A stretch of DNA of 46,281 nt from a virus. Shown here in pieces: positions 1-6,231 of this stretch (position 1 is the stretch's first letter; every line of letters begins with the position of its first letter). A program made the position numbers and the translations under genes. Under the pieces are notes generated by a model, which was not told where the DNA came from, searched no databases, and was given only the letters and a program-made list of their open reading frames with translations. Location: the IMG/VR virus record IMGVR_UViG_3300047560_001606, positions 1 to 46,281 of that record. The stretch is one strand, 5' to 3'.

Positions 1-480
1 GTTTAGTTTAAAGAAATTATCAAAGTCATAGATCATCCACTGACCTAACTTGGCGCTGTTGTAGCTAACGAAGTTGCTACTACTAACCCAAGGCTCGGTG
101 GCTTGAACTGCGATGTATTGACCTCTGCGAGTAATCTTAAAGAATAAGATATTCACATCAGCTGGATCGCTTGCGTCCATCAACTGCTGTAGCCAAGCTT
201 CTAACTGCCGGCATTCGTTCAGAAGTTGATGAAACTCTAAACTACCATATGATTTACATTCGATGTTAAGTAAGTTGAAACTCTCTGGCGGCACAACATC
301 GCCCTTTGCGTGACGAATCTGTGCCTCTGTTAAGTTTGCTTTTCTAAAGCTATTAGTGCCGCCCACATAAGCGCCGGAACCGCTGATGTTTCTGATAAAC
401 GTCTCGCCGTAGTGAGCAGTTAGAAACTTAGCAACTTCACGCTCATAGGAGCTACCTTTAACCTTAGATTTACTTGTCAT
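1..480 (-). CDS. PD-(D/E)XK nuclease, Holliday-junction-resolvase-like (3' end outside window)
   Basis: An open frame starts with ATG at 480 on the minus strand and runs 160 codons to the left edge without a stop, so the C-terminus is missing. The visible pattern is that of a PD-(D/E)XK nuclease: a conserved glutamate near the start (E13 in GSSYERE), a Gly-Asp (G60-D61), then a strand with the E-x-K signature (E74-C75-K76 in NIECKSYGS). This arrangement is shared by small phage and archaeal resolvase-type nucleases that cut branched DNA. It lies 40 bp downstream of the gp46 gene in the same direction, which fits a role in recombination-dependent replication or in resolving DNA before packaging. 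The nuclease fold call is fairly firm; Holliday-junction specificity is inferred. No clear Shine-Dalgarno precedes the ATG. Confidence 0.72.
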   Translation of the reverse strand, partial: MTSKSKVKGSSYEREVAKFLTAHYGETFIRNISGSGAYVGGTNSFRKANLTEAQIRHAKGDVVPPESFNLLNIECKSYGSLEFHQLLNECRQLEAWLQQLMDASDPADVNILFFKITRRGQYIAVQATEPWVSSSNFVSYNSAKLGQWMIYDFDNFFKLN

Positions 481-520
481 ATAGTGTTTTAGTTATCTCT
501 GTGTAGTGTGCGTAAAAAAT

Positions 521-2611
521 TTATTCTTCTTCAGTGGCGCTGTCGCGGAGACTAGTAAATCCATTTTCTTTGACAACCGTCAAGATTTTGTCGATTCTGC
601 TTACTAGCTCCTCTTTGTGTGACACTAACCATACGCTCTTGTTGCGTCTGCGAACAAAGTCTTTAAGAACAGCTACAGCATTATCAACGCCAACAGCATC
701 CATACCGTTATCTACGAGTTCGTCAATCATCAATAAGTTGATGGGCGAGTATAGGTTCTCAAAAACATCACGGAATGCGAACGACAGACCCAAAATCAAG
801 CGGTTACGCTCACCTCTGCTCAAGTTATCAAAGTCTAAGTCTCTACCTAGTTCAGTAATCTCAACACTCAAGTCATTCTGAAACACAACTTGATGCGGCA
901 AGCCCATTTTGTCGAGATATTGAGCAAGACGAGCGTTGAGATAGCCTAAGTTCTGCTCGATAATACGCTTGCGAACAAATGACTTCTTATTTGTTAGGAG
1001 GTCTAAGAGATATTCCTGATGCTTCAACACCCTGTTGAGTTCGTCAATAGCGCTATAATCAACTGCCTGAATAGCATTCTTTTCCATATCTGCGATTTGT
1101 TCGCTATACGGGTCAGTTTCCTCGTGTTTAGCAACAATCTGTTCTTCTAAGTTTGCTACCTGCGTTTTATGCTCTATGGCTTCCTGTTCAGTCTTATAGA
1201 TAGTAGTAGGTTTCTGCCCTAATTCGATCTCTACAAGTTCCTTTAGTTGATCTTCGAACGGATTAACTTCTTGCTTCTTTGCTTCAATCTGACGAACAAT
1301 ATTTTCTACTTCACTGCTGTGTCTGACTGCTTCTGCTTCTGTTCGGTAATGAGTCACCGGTTTATCGCCTAGGGGTTCAAGCGCACTAAGAGCATCGGTA
1401 TGCTCCATCCATTGAGTATTTGTAGCAAGTGCCTGTAGGGCGGCTTCTTGTAGAGCCCGCTCTTTAGCCGCTAATACAGACTCATGATTACTATCGTGAA
1501 AATCTTGACCGCAAGCATAACACTTGTGATTTTTTAGTTCTTGGACCTCGGCCTTCAACTTGTCGATGACTTTTTGCTCACGCTTCTCGGTCGCAACACA
1601 ATCATCAATATACTTTTGTAATTGCTTCATGTTAGCTGATTTCACAACCCAGGCAGATAAATCCCGGTGTGCTTGTAGTTCCGCATCAATATCGATATGT
1701 GATCGCTCGTCTAAGTTCCGTTCCAGTTCTCTTAAATCAGTGTAAAATTTATTTAACCACTGAGTTGAGCGTGTAGAAATGGATCGGTAAGTGTCGCTTT
1801 GTTTCTTTTGTTCGTTCCAGATTGCTAAATCTTTGTGAGCGAGTAATTCAGCTTCAATATTAACAGCGCTTAGGCGCTCGTGGTTAGTAGCCAAATAAGC
1901 GATATCGCTATCGTATTTCTTCTGCCATAATACTTGTCTGCGTTTTAGCGACTCAATCTGCTCTTGTATTCGCTTGTTGGTTTCGTCAATTCCACGAACA
2001 CGATATTCTTCTGCTGTGATCGAATCTTTTGTTTGCTTGATTAGTTCTTTGACTGCTGTTGCTTTCTCGCTCAACAGGGTAATGCCTAGCAACTGCTCAA
2101 TGACTTCACGCTGTTCTGCTACCTTGAGAGATAAGAAGGGCGTTGTATAGCTATTCAACCCTACGATATGATTGAACATAGTGCTAGACATACATAGGAC
2201 ACGCTCGATAGCATCTTGTGTCTCACGGCTATCGCCCTGTGAGTCATCCTCACTGCTTTGCTCTTTGTTATTGACGAAGAATTTTAAGGAGTTGGGTTTA
2301 CGGGTTCGCTGAATTTTATAGTCGATACCTCTGACATTGAACTCGATAGTCACCGACATATTCTTCTCGTTAGTTCTGTTGATCAGATTGTCTTTTTTGA
2401 TCGAGTTGATGGCAGTGCCGAACAGAGCATAGGAGATACCCTGAAAAATAGTGCTCTTGCCCACGCCGTTTTTTGAGCCAGCATCACTACCGCCGAGATC
2501 GATATTCTCGCCAAGGATTAGGGTTAGATCCTGATTATTGAGTTCTACGCTCTGCTCAACATTGCCAAAAGACATGAAGTTTTTTAATTTTAGATTTTTT
2601 ACTGTGATCAT
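521..2611 (-). CDS. 46: gp46-like recombination endonuclease subunit (SbcC/Rad50-type ATPase)
   Basis: This is the ATPase arm of the phage Mre11/Rad50-type complex that resects DNA ends for recombination-dependent replication. Counting from the ATG at 2611, the Walker A motif (NGVGKST) lies near residues 48-54, a zinc-hook CYAC (C364, C367) sits in the middle of long charged coiled-coil arms, the ABC signature LSRGER starts at 597, Walker B (LLMIDE) is near 626 and a His-loop (VSHKEE) near 663. An upstream in-frame ATG at 2704 would add 31 residues overlapping the gp47 gene. I prefer 2611 because the family begins with the short strand ITVKNLKLKNF and because 2611 falls just 7 bases after the gp47 stop. 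At about 696 residues it is longer than T4 gp46 (560). Identification is strong; the start is probable. Confidence 0.93.
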   Translation of the reverse strand: MITVKNLKLKNFMSFGNVEQSVELNNQDLTLILGENIDLGGSDAGSKNGVGKSTIFQGISYALFGTAINSIKKDNLINRTNEKNMSVTIEFNVRGIDYKIQRTRKPNSLKFFVNNKEQSSEDDSQGDSRETQDAIERVLCMSSTMFNHIVGLNSYTTPFLSLKVAEQREVIEQLLGITLLSEKATAVKELIKQTKDSITAEEYRVRGIDETNKRIQEQIESLKRRQVLWQKKYDSDIAYLATNHERLSAVNIEAELLAHKDLAIWNEQKKQSDTYRSISTRSTQWLNKFYTDLRELERNLDERSHIDIDAELQAHRDLSAWVVKSANMKQLQKYIDDCVATEKREQKVIDKLKAEVQELKNHKCYACGQDFHDSNHESVLAAKERALQEAALQALATNTQWMEHTDALSALEPLGDKPVTHYRTEAEAVRHSSEVENIVRQIEAKKQEVNPFEDQLKELVEIELGQKPTTIYKTEQEAIEHKTQVANLEEQIVAKHEETDPYSEQIADMEKNAIQAVDYSAIDELNRVLKHQEYLLDLLTNKKSFVRKRIIEQNLGYLNARLAQYLDKMGLPHQVVFQNDLSVEITELGRDLDFDNLSRGERNRLILGLSFAFRDVFENLYSPINLLMIDELVDNGMDAVGVDNAVAVLKDFVRRRNKSVWLVSHKEELVSRIDKILTVVKENGFTSLRDSATEEE

Positions 2612-2618
2612 TGTGGGT

Positions 2619-3635
2619 TTAAATTGAACGGTAGATATCAAGTAGTAGTTTTTTATCGAATGCACCTTCTTGAAGTTCATCGATTTGCTTTTGAATGATA
2701 GCATCTACTGACTCGAACTCGGTATTTGCGTAATCTGTGTTATCAGTCTCTAAGTCCGTCTTTTGCGGAATTAAGGTCATTTCACGAAGTCCGTATTGGG
2801 GAACTAGGGTTTCTCGCAGAAATGCACTCTCTTCATAACTAATTTCAACATCAAGATTAACTTTAACATAACTATCAGGAACTAGCAACCGTTCTGGTTC
2901 TTCTAGTATTTGTGACAGGTTGTAGATACGATATTTTGGTGCTTGAGGCCAGATATGATACACGGGCTCTTCACCCCACTCAAGTATCATCATACCGCGA
3001 TTATCGTCTCCCGCATCTGAAAAGTTGTGAGGGAAAGCATTGCCAATATACGAGACATTTCCCTTGTGCTGACGCTTATGAAAGTGACCCGAGAATACTC
3101 GGTCGAATTTCTTCAAGTGCGAGGTTTGTAGTTCGCCGTGATCGGGCATTTCGATCATTGCGTTTAAAATAAAGTGCGGTAGTTCAAAGTGACCGAATAA
3201 GTATTTGCCAGACTTCCTCTCTAATTTCTTCCAATCTTCGCCCACTAACCACGGGGCAATAACAACATCGCCTTGTTCGAACCAATCGTCAATGATTTTT
3301 ACCCTGGGTAGATGCTTAGCCCATTCGACACTATGAACATCACGCTTGTCCCGGAAGAACAGGTCATGATTTCCAGCAATGAAATAAACCTGCTCGAAGT
3401 TATCGTTGAGTTTTTCTAGTGCCTGGAGACCATAGTGTAGGGTCTGAATATTGATGGCAGCACGATTGTGGTTATAGTCGCCCAAGAAAAAGCAGGTTTC
3501 ACAACCTTCCCTCCGTGCCGTTTCGATGAACCAGTCAACAAAGTTAGCACAATCTGTGTTGTGCTGAACTGAGTTGCTCTTCAGGCCAAAGTGTATGTCG
3601 GTGAATGCGGCGGCCTTTTTAAATAAGTTTGTCAT
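2619..3635 (-). CDS. 47: gp47-like recombination nuclease subunit (SbcD/Mre11-type phosphoesterase)
   Basis: A 338-residue metallophosphoesterase with the calcineurin-like motif series in order: D-I-H (FTDIHFG, residues 11-17), GD (52-53), GNHD (88-91) and GHFH (183-186). These residues bind the two metals of the Mre11/SbcD nuclease. It partners with the gp46-like ATPase encoded immediately downstream, the same order and pairing as in T4. Its length is about that of T4 gp47. The last ~60 residues are acidic and probably form the ATPase-binding and capping region. There is no convincing Shine-Dalgarno before the ATG at 3635. An intrinsic terminator separates it from the upstream sigma gene, so it may have its own promoter or depend on readthrough. 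Confidence 0.93.
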   Translation of the reverse strand: MTNLFKKAAAFTDIHFGLKSNSVQHNTDCANFVDWFIETARREGCETCFFLGDYNHNRAAINIQTLHYGLQALEKLNDNFEQVYFIAGNHDLFFRDKRDVHSVEWAKHLPRVKIIDDWFEQGDVVIAPWLVGEDWKKLERKSGKYLFGHFELPHFILNAMIEMPDHGELQTSHLKKFDRVFSGHFHKRQHKGNVSYIGNAFPHNFSDAGDDNRGMMILEWGEEPVYHIWPQAPKYRIYNLSQILEEPERLLVPDSYVKVNLDVEISYEESAFLRETLVPQYGLREMTLIPQKTDLETDNTDYANTEFESVDAIIQKQIDELQEGAFDKKLLLDIYRSI

Positions 3636-3673
3636 GTATGTAGAAATAGTTATAACTCACCACAGTATAGCAA

Positions 3674-3700
3674 AAAGGAGTCAACGATGTCAACTCCTTT
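3674..3700 (-). terminator. intrinsic terminator after the late sigma gene
   Basis: An 8-bp perfect stem (AAAGGAGT at 3674-3681 with ACTCCTTT at 3693-3700) encloses an 11-base loop. On the minus strand the second arm runs directly into TTTTT (complement of 3672-3676), the form of a Rho-independent terminator. It sits 24 bp past the stop of the sigma gene and 39 bp before the gp47 start, so it would uncouple the two genes. Confidence 0.7.
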
Positions 3701-3723
3701 GGAAATGAATTTGTCCGAACCAT

Positions 3724-4632
3724 TTATTCTACTGGCGGCTTATACTCATTAGCAAACTGACGGGTGAATGATGGAGCCAAACCATTATATTCCATCAGGT
3801 CATCTCTGATGCTTTGACTTTTCTTCTCAGTATTGAGTACTCGACAGAATGAGTTATTGAGTACGGCAGTAAAGTAGGCGAACGGATTATTAGACTTTGC
3901 TTCATTAAAACGCAAGCCAACATAGGTAAGCTGGAGCACAGCACTTCCGCGCATTTCATCGTTGTATGAATAGCCACGCCAGTTCCATTTTGTGCCATAC
4001 TTCTCACATAGCTTCAAATACATACGAGCAAGAGTATTGGTAATCTGGCCACCATCACGCTCGAACTCACCAGTTTTCACATCACCCTTCCAATGAGACT
4101 TACCAACGCACACGAGACTTCCCATCTTGTTGAGTTTAAAGTGCTGAAACGGAGGAAAGTTCACTCGGATATGAACAAGATCGTCCATCTTGACCGGAGC
4201 GGCCGCTTCCAAATCCTCGAACAAGTTTTCTTCTTCCTCGAACTCGAACATATCTTTTGCTGTTTTCTTCTTGGTGACTTTCTTGGGCGCTTTTGGAGCT
4301 AATGGAATGTGATCCCAGGTCATCACACGGAAGATCAAGTCGGTATCAGGGATGGTAGCAGGGTCGGTGGTGCCCTTGGTCAATCCCAGTTCAAGATCAG
4401 TGCGTAGCGCCCGCGCGACCTTAGCTGCCTGAATAGTCTCAGCCCTACTAGCATACTCCAAGTTGACCTCTAAGTCACTGTTGTCTAAGTAGTCAACGAT
4501 GAAGTCATACTGATGATACTCAGGCTTTGTGAATGAGCAATAGCTATTTTTGCTCTGATGGATCTCTTTCAAGATGTCCTTATTATTTAAGTAATTTTTT
4601 TTCGGTGAGGTAGTGGTGATTGTTGTAGTCAT
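3724..4632 (-). CDS. 55: gp55-like sigma factor for late transcription
   Basis: A 302-residue protein related to T4 gp55, the small sigma that directs host RNA polymerase to late promoters. Near the N-terminus NYLNNKDIL (13-21) corresponds to the T4 gp55 start NYVNNKELL. Residues ~195-280 carry the sigma region-2-like part: an LARMYLKLC helix, then WRGYSYNDEMRG, then NNPFAYFTAVLNNSF, matching the GY..SW..EM and NPHAYITQACFNAF stretches of T4 gp55. It is much longer than T4 gp55 (185 residues). The extra length is mostly residues ~85-185, which include a Lys-rich then Glu-rich linker (115-142). The gene is divergent from the structural block whose promoters it probably reads, and it is followed by a terminator. 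The identification rests on remembered motifs; no alignment was run. Confidence 0.85.
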   Translation of the reverse strand: MTTTITTTSPKKNYLNNKDILKEIHQSKNSYCSFTKPEYHQYDFIVDYLDNSDLEVNLEYASRAETIQAAKVARALRTDLELGLTKGTTDPATIPDTDLIFRVMTWDHIPLAPKAPKKVTKKKTAKDMFEFEEEENLFEDLEAAAPVKMDDLVHIRVNFPPFQHFKLNKMGSLVCVGKSHWKGDVKTGEFERDGGQITNTLARMYLKLCEKYGTKWNWRGYSYNDEMRGSAVLQLTYVGLRFNEAKSNNPFAYFTAVLNNSFCRVLNTEKKSQSIRDDLMEYNGLAPSFTRQFANEYKPPVE

Positions 4633-4689
4633 AGTTAGTAATAATTCATTGTATCACACAATGGGAGAAAATCTACTAAAATGGATGAA

Positions 4690-4713
4690 TTTGTAGTTGA
4701 CTTAAACTACAAA
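4690..4713. promoter_or_regulatory. perfect inverted repeat in the divergent promoter region
   Basis: TTTGTAGTT at 4690-4698 is exactly repeated inverted at 4705-4713 around the 6-base centre GACTTA. It lies midway between the sigma gene (minus, start 4632) and the first structural gene (plus, start 4762), next to two late-promoter-like boxes. It has no T-run after it on the plus strand, so an operator or other protein-binding site is more likely than a terminator for that strand. Function is inferred from position only. Confidence 0.4.
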
Positions 4714-4723
4714 AACAGCACTT

Positions 4724-4731
4724 TATTTATC
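4724..4731 (-). promoter_or_regulatory. late-promoter-like box GATAAATA facing the sigma gene
   Basis: Read on the minus strand this is GATAAATA, identical to the boxes before 12430, 16129 and 37570. It lies 92 bp upstream of the sigma start, which would let the sigma factor drive its own gene late. A weaker TACAAT hexamer (complement of 4648-4653) nearer the start could be a host-sigma -10, but it has no good -35. Confidence 0.4.
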
Positions 4732-4732
4732 T

Positions 4733-4740
4733 GCTAAATA
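4733..4740 (+). promoter_or_regulatory. late-promoter-like box GCTAAATA
   Basis: GCTAAATACT resembles the T4 late box TATAAATA with two mismatches at its 5' end. It lies 21 bp before the ATG at 4762, the same distance as in front of 12430 and 37570, and opens the whole rightward structural block. Confidence 0.5.
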
Positions 4741-4761
4741 CTAAAAAGGACAATAGTAACT

Positions 4762-5931
4762 ATGGCATCGTATGTAGGAACAGCATCAGATCAGGACTCA
4801 GACGCTTCTCAGAGGGCTGCCTATGAAGCGGCAGTATCGAACGCAAAGCAAGAACTCGGCGATAATATCACTGTAGGGTTCACTCAATATCGAACTAAAA
4901 TTGAAGGTGAAGCTAAGCCATATCTGTATGTATCTACTTGTACAATTGTAGCGGAACCGGCCGCCGCCCCGGAAGAACCTACGCCAGTATCTCAGCCCAC
5001 TGGTGAAGATAAACCCGAGGGTTCGACGCCAGTATCAACAGAAACTACGACACCCGCTACGACAGAGACACCAGCGGCAACAACAACATTCGATGAGATA
5101 GTGACCACCGCGGCACGGCCAACACCAAGTTATCCAACTGCCCCAGACTGGCGTTTTCGTGTATCACTTGCTCCTAAGGCAGATTATTTTTACAATGCTG
5201 CCGACCCAGGCATATTGGCACCACTGAAAGCAACGAAGGGTGTTATCTTTCCCTACACGCCCTCTATCTCAGTGTCATATGTAGCAAAGTACGATACTCA
5301 GACACCGACTCATAGTAACTTCTCAATAAACAACTATCAACATAGTTCAGTTGAACAAGTAACTGTTGAAGCAGACTTCACCGCTCAAGATATCATGGAA
5401 GCAAACTACCTACTTGCGGTGATTCACTTCTTTAAGAGTGCGACTAAGATGTTCTACGGCAAAGACCTGAATCCGGCTCGTGGTGTGCCGCCACCGCTAT
5501 TGTATTTGACAGGATTCGGTCAATATCAATTCGATAATCATCCTGTTGTTCTTACAAATTTTACATACAAATTACCAGTTGATGTTGATTACATCAACGC
5601 TTACCCTAATGGGGTAGAAGTTGGGGTCAACGGAGCACAATTAGCAGCATTCAATCAGGAAAAGAAAACTGGCGACATAAGAGCATTCATTGAAAAATTA
5701 CGAGCTACTATCATGAAGGGTAATAAAAAAGCTAGCAGCAGTGAAGCGGCGGCAGCACCGAAACTATCACAAGCTCTCACGCGAGTGCCAACTAAGATGA
5801 GTATTTCTCTAACATTTCAACCTATTGTTACTCGTAATGCGATAAGTAACGAGTTCAGTCTTAAAGACTACGCTAGTGGTAAATTACTACGTGGTAGTCA
5901 AAATCCTAAAACAGGCGGAGGTATCTGGTAA
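4762..5931 (+). CDS. baseplate/tail-tube protein, possibly the tube cap (gp48/gp54-like)
   Basis: A 389-residue structural protein with three parts. Residues 1-~65 form a small domain ending in a beta strand. A Pro/Thr/Glu-rich linker follows (~68-120). The core starts at DWRFRVSLAPK (~129) and includes FPYTPSISVSY, FTAQDIMEANYLLAVIHFF and LTGFGQYQF. I recall this core from marine T4-like phages, where it sits with the baseplate genes and is usually treated as a tail-tube or tube-cap protein. Its place directly before gp53, gp5, gp25 and gp6 supports a central baseplate role. The exact T4 counterpart (48 or 54) is a guess. Its stop overlaps the next start as TAATG. AAGGA lies 11 bases before the ATG, a long spacing. 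Confidence 0.55.
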   Translation: MASYVGTASDQDSDASQRAAYEAAVSNAKQELGDNITVGFTQYRTKIEGEAKPYLYVSTCTIVAEPAAAPEEPTPVSQPTGEDKPEGSTPVSTETTTPATTETPAATTTFDEIVTTAARPTPSYPTAPDWRFRVSLAPKADYFYNAADPGILAPLKATKGVIFPYTPSISVSYVAKYDTQTPTHSNFSINNYQHSSVEQVTVEADFTAQDIMEANYLLAVIHFFKSATKMFYGKDLNPARGVPPPLLYLTGFGQYQFDNHPVVLTNFTYKLPVDVDYINAYPNGVEVGVNGAQLAAFNQEKKTGDIRAFIEKLRATIMKGNKKASSSEAAAAPKLSQALTRVPTKMSISLTFQPIVTRNAISNEFSLKDYASGKLLRGSQNPKTGGGIW

Positions 5932-6230
5932 TGGGGTATTCAGCATCAAGTCCGTATCATACAAGTAAAGTCGTAAACGGTAAATTTTTAGATGTGATGA
6001 TCAATCGCCCTATTCCAGGTGACGCTAGTGATTATTACTGGACAATAGAACCAACATATCATCTGCGGCCCGATCTACTAGCAAGTCATCTATACGATGA
6101 TAGTAAATTATGGTGGGTATTCGCACAGCGCAACCCAAACACACTTAAAGATCCGCTTGGGGATTTCACAGTAGGTACGCAAATTTATGTACCAAAGAGC
6201 GATACATTAAGAGCAACACTAGGATTGTAA
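5931..6230 (+). CDS. 53: gp53-like baseplate wedge protein
   Basis: A 99-residue protein with the core of the gp53 family: a DYYWTIEPTYHLRPDLLA segment (~35-52), then LYDDSKLWWVFAQRN, then a LysM-like ending in which G-T-x-I-Y-V-P closes the fold (~80-88). It is about half the length of T4 gp53 (196 residues) and lacks that protein's long insertions, as in other marine relatives. gp53 bridges neighbouring wedges when the baseplate closes around the hub. The start overlaps the previous stop (TAATG) and is preceded by GGAGG about 10 bases upstream, suggesting translational coupling. Confidence 0.75.
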   Translation: MGYSASSPYHTSKVVNGKFLDVMINRPIPGDASDYYWTIEPTYHLRPDLLASHLYDDSKLWWVFAQRNPNTLKDPLGDFTVGTQIYVPKSDTLRATLGL

Positions 6231-6231
6231 G

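Noticed and set aside
2612-2704. 31-residue N-terminal extension of the gp46-like protein
   Set aside because: It would lie almost wholly inside the gp47 gene, whereas the family start ITVKNLKLKNF begins at 2611, seven bases after the gp47 stop.
3724-4632. Single-stranded DNA-binding protein (gp32) as identity of this gene
   Set aside because: It has an acidic linker and lies near gp46/47, but the NNKDIL start and the GYSYNDEMRG and NPFAYFTA motifs fit gp55, and no gp32 zinc site is present.
4690-4713. Inverted repeat as a plus-strand terminator
   Set aside because: It is followed by A residues on that strand and lies upstream of, not after, the first rightward gene.
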